Source of the DNA: Pseudomonas bharatica CSV86
Lineage (GTDB): Bacteria; Pseudomonadota; Gammaproteobacteria; Pseudomonadales; Pseudomonadaceae
Length of the DNA: 64,000 bases
NCBI RefSeq assembly: GCF_000319305.2
Contig: NZ_AMWJ02000001.1
Location: forward strand, 682,001 to 746,000
Reading direction: 5' to 3'
Of the stretch, positions 27,387 to 35,215 are shown in pieces; position 1 is the first letter of the stretch, and every line of letters starts with the position of its first letter. A model generated the notes under the pieces. That model was given only the letters and a program-made list of their open reading frames with translations. It searched no databases and was not told where the DNA came from. Made by a program: the position numbers and the translations under genes.

Positions 27387-28877
27387 ATGTTCGAATCCGC
27401 TGAAATCGGTCACTCGATCGACAAAGAAACCTACGACGCCGAAGTGCCCGCGCTACGGGAAGCCTTGCTCGAAGCCCAGTTCGAACTCAAGCAGCAGGCA
27501 CGCTTCCCGGTGATCGTGCTGATCAACGGCATCGAAGGTGCCGGCAAGGGCGAGACGGTCAAGCTGCTGAACGAATGGATGGACCCGCGGCTGATCGAAG
27601 TACGCACCTTCGACCAGCAGACCGACGAAGAACTGGCGCGTCCGCCGGCCTGGCGCTATTGGCGGGCGTTGCCGGCCAAGGGGCGGATGGGCGTGTTCTT
27701 CGGTAACTGGTACAGCCAGATGCTCCAGGGCCGGGTCCACGGGCATTTCAAGGACGCCGTGCTGGACCAGGCCATCAGCGGCGCCGAGCGCCTGGAGCAG
27801 ATGCTCTGCGACGAAGGCGCGCTGATCTTCAAGTTCTGGTTCCACCTGTCCAAGAAGCAGATGAAGGCGCGGCTCAAGGCGCTCAAGGATGACCCGGTGC
27901 ACCGCTGGCGCATCAGCCCGCTGGACTGGCAGCAATCGGAAACCTACGACCGCTTCGTGCGCTTCGGCGAGCGGGTGATCCGCCGCACCAGCCGCGAGTA
28001 TGCGCCCTGGCACATCATCGAAGGGTTCGATCCGCATTACCGCAGCCTGGCCGTGGGCAAGCTGCTTCTGGAAGGCCTGCAGAATGCCTTGAAGGCCAAG
28101 ACCCTCAAGGAGCCGACGCCGATCGCCCCGCTGGGGGCCAGCATTGACGACCGCAGCCTGCTGGAAAGCCTCGACCTCAGCGTCCACCTCGACAAGAACG
28201 ACTACCAGGAACAGCTGCTGACCGAACAGGCGCGCCTGGCCGGTTTGCTGCGCGACAAGCGCATGAAGCATCACTCGCTGGTGGCCGTTTTCGAAGGCAA
28301 CGACGCGGCGGGCAAGGGCGGGGCGATCCGCCGGGTGGCGGCAGCACTGGACCCGCGCCAGTACAACATCGTGCCGATCGCCGCACCCACCGAGGAAGAG
28401 CGGGCGCACCCGTACCTGTGGCGGTTCTGGCGCCACTTGCCGGCGTTCGGCAAGTTCACCATCTTCGACCGCTCCTGGTATGGCCGGGTGCTGGTGGAGC
28501 GGGTCGAGGGCTTCTGCAGCCAGGCCGACTGGATGCGTGCCTACGGCGAGATCAACGATTTCGAAGAGCAGATCAGCAACGCCGGGGTGGTGGTGGTCAA
28601 GTTCTGGCTGGCGATCGACCAGCAGACCCAGCTTGAGCGTTTCCAGGAGCGCGAAAACATTCCCTTCAAGCGCTTCAAGATCACCGAGGAAGACTGGCGC
28701 AACCGCGACAAATGGGACCTGTATGCCCAGGCGGTCGGGGATATGGTCGACCGCACCAGCACCGAGATCGCGGCCTGGACCCTGGTCGAGGCCAACGACA
28801 AGCGCTGGGCGCGGGTGAAGGTGCTGCGCACCATCAACGAAGCGCTGGAGGCGGCGTTCCGCAAGCACAAGAAGTGA
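27387..28877 (+). CDS. pap: Polyphosphate:AMP phosphotransferase (tandem PPK2 domains)
   Basis: A 496-residue cytosolic kinase that transfers phosphate from polyphosphate to AMP, making ADP. It contains two PPK2 domains, each with its own Walker A loop: GIEGAGKGET at about residues 48-57 and GNDAAGKGGA at about 299-308. The second domain also has the lid and Walker B motifs FDRSWYGRVLVERVEGF. Tandem architecture is what separates class II PPK2 (PAP) from single-domain PPK2. Start ATG 27387 follows GGGAGCC. A block of four REP units follows. Confidence 0.93.
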   Translation: MFESAEIGHSIDKETYDAEVPALREALLEAQFELKQQARFPVIVLINGIEGAGKGETVKLLNEWMDPRLIEVRTFDQQTDEELARPPAWRYWRALPAKGRMGVFFGNWYSQMLQGRVHGHFKDAVLDQAISGAERLEQMLCDEGALIFKFWFHLSKKQMKARLKALKDDPVHRWRISPLDWQQSETYDRFVRFGERVIRRTSREYAPWHIIEGFDPHYRSLAVGKLLLEGLQNALKAKTLKEPTPIAPLGASIDDRSLLESLDLSVHLDKNDYQEQLLTEQARLAGLLRDKRMKHHSLVAVFEGNDAAGKGGAIRRVAAALDPRQYNIVPIAAPTEEERAHPYLWRFWRHLPAFGKFTIFDRSWYGRVLVERVEGFCSQADWMRAYGEINDFEEQISNAGVVVVKFWLAIDQQTQLERFQERENIPFKRFKITEEDWRNRDKWDLYAQAVGDMVDRTSTEIAAWTLVEANDKRWARVKVLRTINEALEAAFRKHKK

Positions 28878-29207
28878 TGCTTGAAGCTGACACCAAACCC
28901 TGTGGGAGCTGGCTTGCCAGTGATTGGCCCGGCCAGACACCCTCATTGCCTGTGCCTGCCTCATCGCCGGCAACGCCGGCTCCCACAGGTTCCCGAACCA
29001 GCCGCGGGATTTGGGGCTGGCACTGACCTGTGGGAGCTGGCTTGCCAGCGATAGGGCCAGATCTGACAACATCTTGGTCAGTGCCTGCCTCATCGCTGGC
29101 AAGCCAGCTCCCACAGGGTTCTTTTACATCCTGGTGGCCTACGGCGCGTTCGCCGAGGCGCTGGTGCATTGGGAGGCGTCGCGGGTCAGCGACGCTGGCC
29201 GCCTGAC
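28878..29207. repeat. 330-base intergenic block with four alternating REP units
   Basis: REP units at 28899-28929, 28958-28989, 29028-29058 and 29086-29117 alternate in orientation, forming two inverted pairs. The second unit is degenerate (CGCCGGCAACGCCGGC stem). A further hairpin GCGTCGC / GCGACGC lies at 29176-29195, close to the fumC stop. The block separates the convergent pap and fumC genes, and no gene was seen in it. Confidence 0.88.
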
Positions 29208-30602
29208 TCAGCCCTTGCCACCGGCTTCGAGCATTTGCTCGGGACGCACCCACTCATCGAACTGGGCATCGGTGAGATAGCCCAGGGTCAGGGCCGCCTC
29301 ACGCAGGGTGATGCCTTCGGCATAGGCCTTCTTGGCGATTTCCGCGGCCTTGTCGTAGCCGATATGCGGGTTCAGCGCGGTCACCAGCATCAGCCCACGC
29401 TCCAGGTGCGCGGCCATCTGCCGGGAATCCGGCTCGATACCGGCGACGCAATGGCGCTGGAAGTTCTGGCAGCCATCGGCGAGCAGCTCGATGGATTGCA
29501 GCAGGTTATGAATGATCACCGGCTTGAACACGTTCAACTGCAAGTGTCCCTGGCTGGCCGCGAAGCCGATGGCAGTGTCGTTGCCCAATACCTGGCAGGC
29601 CAGCATCGACAGGGCCTCGCATTGGGTCGGGTTGACCTTGCCAGGCATGATCGAACTGCCCGGCTCGTTGGCCGGCAGGCGTACTTCCGCGAGTCCGGCC
29701 CGTGGGCCGGAGCCGAGCAGGCGCAGGTCGTTGGCGATCTTCATCAAGGCCACGGCGAGGGTTTTCAGGCCGCCGGCCAGGGTGGTCAGCGGTTCATGGC
29801 CGGCGAGGGCGGCGAACTTGTTCGGTGCGGTGACGAACGGCAAGCCCGACAGCGCGGCGAGTTCCGCCGCGATGGCTTCTGCAAAACCGTGCGGCGCATT
29901 GAGCCCGGTGCCCACCGCCGTGCCACCCTGGGCCAGCTCGCACACCGCCGGCAAGGCGCTGCGGATGGCGCGCTGGGCGTAATCCAGCTGGGCCACCCAG
30001 GCCGAGACCTCCTGGCCGAAGGTGATGGGCGTGGCGTCCATCATATGGGTGCGTCCGGTTTTCACCAGGTCGGTATGGCGCGCCGACAACTCTGCCAGCC
30101 CAGCAGAGAGCTCGGCGATGGCCGGCAGGAGCTTTTCCTGCACGGCTTGCGCCGCGGCGATATGCATCGCCGTAGGGAAGCAGTCGTTGGAACTCTGCGA
30201 GCGGTTGACATGGTCGTTGGGGTGTACCGGGTCCTTGCCGCCGCGGCCTTTGCCGGCCAGTTCGTTGGCACGCCCGGCAATCACTTCGTTGACGTTCATG
30301 TTGCTCTGGGTGCCGCTGCCGGTCTGCCAGACCACCAGCGGGAACTGGTCGTCATGCTCGCCGTCGAGCACCTCGTCGGCGGCCTGCTCGATCAGCCGGG
30401 CGATATCGGCGGGCAGGTCGCCATTGCGGTCGTTGACCCGCGCCGCCGCCTTTTTCACCAGGGCCAGGGCATGCAGCACGGCCAGCGGCATGCGTTCCTT
30501 GCCGATGGCGAAGTTGATCAGTGAACGCTGCGTTTGCGCACCCCAGTAGACCTGATCAGGAACTTCGACCGGTCCGAGGCTGTCAGTTTCGATGCGGCTC
30601 AT
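29208..30602 (-). CDS. fumC: Class II fumarate hydratase FumC
   Basis: A 464-residue oxygen-stable, iron-free fumarase of the TCA cycle, active as a homotetramer. The superfamily signature [15 protein letters not shown] contains the catalytic loop serine, and the second active-site segment [11 protein letters not shown] is present. [13 protein letters not shown] and [13 protein letters not shown] complete the substrate site. Start ATG 30602 has GGAGTGGG upstream. Pseudomonads carry several fumarases, and this one is usually induced under iron limitation. Confidence 0.95.
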   Translation of the reverse strand: MSRIETDSLGPVEVPDQVYWGAQTQRSLINFAIGKERMPLAVLHALALVKKAAARVNDRNGDLPADIARLIEQAADEVLDGEHDDQFPLVVWQTGSGTQSNMNVNEVIAGRANELAGKGRGGKDPVHPNDHVNRSQSSNDCFPTAMHIAAAQAVQEKLLPAIAELSAGLAELSARHTDLVKTGRTHMMDATPITFGQEVSAWVAQLDYAQRAIRSALPAVCELAQGGTAVGTGLNAPHGFAEAIAAELAALSGLPFVTAPNKFAALAGHEPLTTLAGGLKTLAVALMKIANDLRLLGSGPRAGLAEVRLPANEPGSSIMPGKVNPTQCEALSMLACQVLGNDTAIGFAASQGHLQLNVFKPVIIHNLLQSIELLADGCQNFQRHCVAGIEPDSRQMAAHLERGLMLVTALNPHIGYDKAAEIAKKAYAEGITLREAALTLGYLTDAQFDEWVRPEQMLEAGGKG

Positions 30603-30762
30603 GTGTTACCCACTCCTTTGCAAGATGCAAGTTTGACCAGACAGTTTAGGTCTTGATTCACCAGGCCGGTTCCATAGCCCACTCGTCCTATTGAGCGGCT
30701 GCGCCCGTCGGCGCAGAATGCTCTACGCTGGAAACACTCACTTACTCTTTTAAGGATTTCCG

Positions 30763-31290
30763 ATGACCCGTCTCCGCGCCCTTTGCACGGCCGTCGCCCT
30801 GGTTTGCGCAAGCGGCCAGGTATTCGCTGCCAGTCCGAGCCACAATGCTGCGGCAGAGAAGTTTCTGACCCTGGCCCATGCCGACAAGCTCGGCACGCCG
30901 GTGTACATGCAGGTGCAACAGATGTTCGCCCAGCGCTTCGAGCAGACCAAGGCGCCTGCCGCGAAGAAATCCGTGCTCGACAGCTACCAGGCCAAGGCCA
31001 ACGCCGCGCTGGATAACGCCATCGGCTGGAACAAGCTGAAACCGGACATGGTCAACCTCTATACCAGCACCTTCACCGAGCAGGAGCTCAAGGACCTGGT
31101 GGCCTTCTACCAGTCGCCGCTGGGCAAGAAAGTCCTGGAGAAAATGCCGCAGGTGACCCAGCAATCCGCCCAACTGACCCAGCAGAAGCTGGAAAGCGCG
31201 GTACCGGTGGTCAACAAGCTGCTGTCGGACATGACCAACGAACTCGACCCGAACGCCGGCAAGGCCGCCGCGCCGGCCAAGAAGCCATAA
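30763..31290 (+). CDS. DUF2059 secreted protein
   Basis: A 175-residue exported helical protein. The signal peptide MTRLRALCTAVALVCASGQVFA ends near residue 22. The DUF2059 core follows, with VNLYTSTFTEQELKDLVAFYQSPLGKKVLEKMP as its best conserved part. The tail is alanine/lysine rich (AGKAAAPAKKP). AAGGA lies upstream of ATG 30763. The family is periplasmic and of unknown function. It is 12 bases from the following BolA-like gene, so the two are likely co-transcribed. Confidence 0.88.
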   Translation: MTRLRALCTAVALVCASGQVFAASPSHNAAAEKFLTLAHADKLGTPVYMQVQQMFAQRFEQTKAPAAKKSVLDSYQAKANAALDNAIGWNKLKPDMVNLYTSTFTEQELKDLVAFYQSPLGKKVLEKMPQVTQQSAQLTQQKLESAVPVVNKLLSDMTNELDPNAGKAAAPAKKP

Positions 31291-31302
31291 GCGGAGCCGC
31301 CG

Positions 31303-31602
31303 ATGTCGATGCAACAGAAGATCGAACAGAGCCTGTCGGTGCTGGAACCCCGGCACTTGCAGGTGCTGGACGAGAGCCATATGCATAGCCGTGGCACCGA
31401 GACCCACTACAAGGCGGTGCTGGTCAGCGAGCAGTTCGAGGGCCTGAACAGCGTCAAGCGGCACCAGAAGGTGTACGCCACCCTCGGCGACCTGATGGGT
31501 CAGTTCCATGCCCTGGCGTTGCATACCTACACCCCGCAGGAATGGGAAAAGGTCGGTGTTGCGCCGGCTTCTCCGACCTGCGCCGGAGGCAGCAAGCACT
31601 GA
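31303..31602 (+). CDS. BolA family protein
   Basis: A 99-residue cytosolic protein with the BolA/IbaG fold: LQVLDESHMHSRGTETHYKAVLVSEQFEGLNSVKRHQKVYATLGDLM. The conserved His in VKRHQKVY and the loop SHMHSRG are the usual ligands for [2Fe-2S] clusters shared with monothiol glutaredoxins. BolA proteins affect cell shape and iron-sulfur homeostasis. The C-terminal extension TPQEWEKVGVAPASPTCAGGSKH is typical of pseudomonad BolA. A terminator follows. Confidence 0.92.
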   Translation: MSMQQKIEQSLSVLEPRHLQVLDESHMHSRGTETHYKAVLVSEQFEGLNSVKRHQKVYATLGDLMGQFHALALHTYTPQEWEKVGVAPASPTCAGGSKH

Positions 31603-31634
31603 TTTCACCATCAGGTTTTGGTAAACTCCGCACC

Positions 31635-31658
31635 CGCGCCGCTTGTCGGCGCGTTTTT
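31635..31658 (+). terminator. Rho-independent terminator after the bolA-like gene
   Basis: CGCGCCG (31635-31641) and CGGCGCG (31647-31653) form a seven-base stem with a five-base loop, followed by TTTTT. It lies 60 bases ahead of trhO and ends the DUF2059-bolA unit. Confidence 0.85.
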
Positions 31659-31717
31659 ATTTGTATTTTCGAACCCGGTCCGCCCTTTGCGAGGGTGACC
31701 ACTGGAGAGTTGCAAGC

Positions 31718-32652
31718 ATGACCCAATCCATCGTCGTGGCGGCGCTGTACAAGTTCGTCACCCTCGAAGACTACGTCGAACTGCGCGAGCCACTGCTGGC
31801 CGCCATGGAAGCCAACGGTGTCAAGGGCACCCTGCTGCTGGCCGAGGAAGGTATCAACGGTACCGTTTCCGCCACCCGCGAAGGCATCGACGGCCTGCTC
31901 GCCTGGCTGCGCAACGACCCGCGCCTGGCAGATGTCGACCACAAGGAGTCGTACTGCGACGAGCAGCCGTTCTACCGCACCAAGGTCAAGCTGAAGAAAG
32001 AGATCGTTACCCTCGGCGTACCGGGCGTGGACCCTAACAAGGCGGTCGGCACCTACGTCGAGCCGCAGGACTGGAATGCCCTCATCAGCGACCCGGAAGT
32101 CCTGTTGATCGATACCCGCAACGACTACGAAGTGGCCATCGGCACCTTCGAGGGTGCCATCGATCCGAAGACCACCACCTTCCGCGAGTTCCCGAGTACA
32201 TCAAGGCCAACTTCGACCCGGCGCGGCACAAGAAGGTGGCGATGTTCTGCACCGGCGGCATCCGCTGCGAGAAGGCATCGAGCTACATGCTCGGTGAGGG
32301 CTTCGAAGAGGTCTATCATCTGAAAGGCGGGATCCTGAAATATCTTGAAGAAGTGCCTCAGGACCAGAGCAAGTGGCAAGGCGACTGCTTCGTTTTCGAC
32401 AACCGGGTCACCGTGCGTCACGACCTCAGCGAAGGCGACTACGACCAGTGCCATGCGTGCCGCCATCCGGTCAGTGTCGAGGACCGGGCCTCGGAGCACT
32501 ATTCGCCAGGCATCAGTTGCCCGCATTGCTGGGACAGCCTGAGCGAAAAGACCCGCCGCAGTGCCATCGACCGGCAGAAGCAGATCGAACTGGCCAAGGC
32601 CCGCAACCAGCCGCACCCGATCGGGTTCAACTACCGCAAAGCCGAGGTGTGA
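31718..32652 (+). CDS. trhO: tRNA uridine-34 hydroxylase TrhO (rhodanese family), apparent 1-bp frameshift
   Basis: TrhO makes 5-hydroxyuridine at tRNA position 34. The N-terminal domain ([19 protein letters not shown]) is followed by a rhodanese domain with [18 protein letters not shown] and active-site loop [12 protein letters not shown], then a cysteine-rich tail (CHACRHP and SCPHCW). The frame breaks after TTTFREFP: adding one C in the CCC run 32191-32193 gives [14 protein letters not shown] and rejoins the downstream frame. Restored length 311 residues. ATG 31718 is the family start; the open frame begins earlier but lacks support. Confidence 0.9.
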
Positions 32653-32655
32653 TGC

Positions 32656-33288
32656 ATGACCGCCCGCCTGCTCTATGTGATGGACCCGATGTGCTCCTGG
32701 TGCTGGGGGTTCGCGCCGGTGGCTGCGGCCCTGATTGCCCGGGCGCGTGAGGCGGGGGTTGAGACCCGCCTGGTGGTCGGCGGCCTGCGCACCGGCAGCT
32801 CGGCGCTGGACGCCTCGACCCGGCGTTATATCCTTGAGCATTGGCAGGCGGTCAACGAGGCGACGGGGCAGCCGTTCCTGCTTGATGGCGCCATGCCCGA
32901 CGGCTTCGTCTACGACACCGAGCCGGCCTGCCGCGCCCTGGTGACCGCGCGCAGCCTGGACGGTAACAAGGTCTGGGGGTTGCTGGCGTTGATCCAGCAG
33001 GCGTTCTACCAGCGGGCCGAGGATGTCACCCTGGCGCCGACCCTGGTCAACCTGGCGGAGCAGGCCGGTCTGGATCGCGCCAGCTTCGCTGCGGCCTTCA
33101 CCAGCCCCGAACAGCGCAGCGCCACCGCCGCTGACTTCACGTGGGCCCAGGACCTGGGCATTGCCGGCTTCCCCACGCTGCTGGCCGAGCGCAACGGCCA
33201 ACTGGCCTTGCTGACCAACGGCTACCAGCCGCTTGAGTCCCTTGAACCCTTGCTTGGCCGCTGGCTGGAGCGGGCTGCCCATGCTTGA
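32656..33288 (+). CDS. DsbA family oxidoreductase (FrnE-like, cytosolic)
   Basis: A 210-residue thioredoxin-fold protein with an active-site MDPMCSWCWGF (CSWC at about residues 12-15) and cis-proline region AGFPTLL. The sequence has no signal peptide, so it acts in the cytosol, unlike DsbA. The helical insert and the overall pattern resemble FrnE and 2-hydroxychromene-2-carboxylate isomerase relatives. It starts 3 bases after trhO and overlaps the ABC exporter gene by eight bases, so the three form one transcription unit. Substrate unknown. Confidence 0.85.
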   Translation: MTARLLYVMDPMCSWCWGFAPVAAALIARAREAGVETRLVVGGLRTGSSALDASTRRYILEHWQAVNEATGQPFLLDGAMPDGFVYDTEPACRALVTARSLDGNKVWGLLALIQQAFYQRAEDVTLAPTLVNLAEQAGLDRASFAAAFTSPEQRSATAADFTWAQDLGIAGFPTLLAERNGQLALLTNGYQPLESLEPLLGRWLERAAHA

Positions 33289-35113
33289 TCTGCCAGGCTC
33301 GCCCGACCCGGTTCCCGGGCCTGCGGCGGCGTCTGCCGATCGCTTGAGCTGGGCGGAAATCCGCCGCCTGGCGCTGCATCACAAGAAGTCCCTGTGGACG
33401 GCCAACGCGGTCGCCGTACTGGCGGCCCTGTGCAGCGTGCCGATTCCGCTGCTGTTGCCGCTGCTGGTGGACGAAGTGCTGCTCGGGCATGGCGATGCCG
33501 CCTTGAAGTGGATGAACCGTTTCCTGCCGGAGAACTGGCAGGTGGCGGCCGGCTATATCGGCCTGATGCTGCTGGTAACCCTGCTGTTGCGCTGCAGCGC
33601 GCTGCTTTTCAACGTGGTCCAGGCCAAGCTGTTCGCCGGGCTGGCCAAGGACATCGTCTATCGCCTGCGCATCCGCCTGATCGAGCGGCTCAAGCGCATT
33701 TCCCTGAGCGAGTACGAAAGCCTCGGCAGCGGCACGGTTACCACGCACCTGGTTACCGACCTCGACACCCTGGACAAATTCGTCGGCGAAACCCTCAGCC
33801 GGTTCCTCGTGGCGATGCTGACCCTGACCGGCACCGCTGCGATCCTGATCTGGATGCATTGGCAACTGGCGCTGCTGATCCTGCTGTTCAATCCGCTGGT
33901 GATCTTCGCCACGGTGCAATTGGGCAAGCGGGTCAAGCACCTGAAGAAGCTGGAGAACGACAGCACTTCGCGCTTCACCCAGGCCCTGGCCGAAACCCTG
34001 GACGCCATCCAGGAGATCCGCGCTGGCAACCGCCAAGGCTATTTCCTCGGGCGCCTGGGCCTGCGCGCCCAGGAAGTGCGCAACCATGCGGTGGCCTCGC
34101 AGTGGAAAAGCGACGCCAGTAGCCGCGCCAGTGGCCTGCTGTTCCAGTTCGGCATCGATATCTTCCGCGCGGCGGCGATGCTGACCGTGCTGTTTTCCGA
34201 CCTGAGCATCGGCCAGATGCTCGCGGTGTTCAGCTACCTGTGGTTCATGATCGGGCCGGTAGAACAGCTGTTGAACCTGCAATACGCCTATTACGCGGCC
34301 GGTGGCGCCCTGAGCCGGATCAACGAACTGCTCGCCCGTGGTGACGAGCCGCAGTTCGCCGGCGGCACCGATCCGTTCCACGGGCAGACCACGGTGGGCA
34401 TCGAGGTTCGTGGCCTGCGCTTCGGCTATGGCGAGGAGCCGGTGCTGGACCAGTTGAACCTGGCCATCGCACCGGGAGAAAAGGTCGCCATCGTCGGTGC
34501 CAGCGGCGGCGGCAAGAGCACCCTGGTGCAGCTGTTGCTCGGGTTGTACAGCGCGCAGGCCGGGACCATCCGGTTTGGCGGGGCGACCCTGCAGGACATC
34601 GGCCTGGATACCCTGCGCGAGAACGTTGCGGTAGTGCTGCAGCATCCCTCGCTGTTCAACGACACGGTGCGCGCCAACCTGACCATGGGCCGCGACTGCA
34701 GCGACGAGGAGTGCTGGCAGGCCCTGGCCATCGCCCAGCTCGACGAGACCATCGATGCCCTCCCGCATGGCCTGGACAGCGTGGTCGGTCGCTCCGGGGT
34801 GCGACTTTCCGGCGGCCAGCGCCAGCGTCTGGCGATCGCCCGGATGGTCCTGGCAAAGCCCAAGGTGGTGATACTCGACGAGGCCACCTCGGCCCTCGAT
34901 GCAGCCACCGAATACAACCTGCACCACGCCCTGGCCCGCTTCCTCAGCGCGCGTACCACCCTGATCATTGCCCACCGCCTGTCGGCAGTGAAACAGGCCG
35001 ACCGCGTGCTGGTCTTCGATGGCGGTCATGTCGCCGAGGATGGCGGCCATCAGCAATTGATCGCCGAGGGCGGCCTTTACGCCAAGCTGTACGGTCACTT
35101 GCAGCAAAGCTGA
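33281..35113 (+). CDS. ABC exporter, fused membrane and ATPase domains (MsbA/LmrA type)
   Basis: A 610-residue half-transporter that works as a homodimer. Six membrane helices lie in residues about 40-325. The ATPase domain has Walker A GASGGGKST at about 407, the ABC signature LSGGQRQR and Walker B VVILDEATSALD, then the switch His in IIAHRLSAV. ATG 33281 overlaps the DsbA-like gene's end. The linear order trhO-dsbA-like-ABC suggests a link to thiol or sulfur chemistry, but the transported substrate cannot be told from sequence. Confidence 0.9.
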   Translation: MLDLPGSPDPVPGPAAASADRLSWAEIRRLALHHKKSLWTANAVAVLAALCSVPIPLLLPLLVDEVLLGHGDAALKWMNRFLPENWQVAAGYIGLMLLVTLLLRCSALLFNVVQAKLFAGLAKDIVYRLRIRLIERLKRISLSEYESLGSGTVTTHLVTDLDTLDKFVGETLSRFLVAMLTLTGTAAILIWMHWQLALLILLFNPLVIFATVQLGKRVKHLKKLENDSTSRFTQALAETLDAIQEIRAGNRQGYFLGRLGLRAQEVRNHAVASQWKSDASSRASGLLFQFGIDIFRAAAMLTVLFSDLSIGQMLAVFSYLWFMIGPVEQLLNLQYAYYAAGGALSRINELLARGDEPQFAGGTDPFHGQTTVGIEVRGLRFGYGEEPVLDQLNLAIAPGEKVAIVGASGGGKSTLVQLLLGLYSAQAGTIRFGGATLQDIGLDTLRENVAVVLQHPSLFNDTVRANLTMGRDCSDEECWQALAIAQLDETIDALPHGLDSVVGRSGVRLSGGQRQRLAIARMVLAKPKVVILDEATSALDAATEYNLHHALARFLSARTTLIIAHRLSAVKQADRVLVFDGGHVAEDGGHQQLIAEGGLYAKLYGHLQQS

Positions 35114-35215
35114 GCCTTTATTGTGCGAAATCACTTATCTGCATGAAGGCAAATGGCCTAGTCTGTATCGGAACAGAGTGAGGCCACTCACCGGTGTGCT
35201 GTCGCAAGGGATTTC

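Noticed and set aside
28899..29117. CRISPR-like repeats
   Set aside because: The units alternate in orientation and match the dispersed REP family; spacers are irregular and no cas gene is present.
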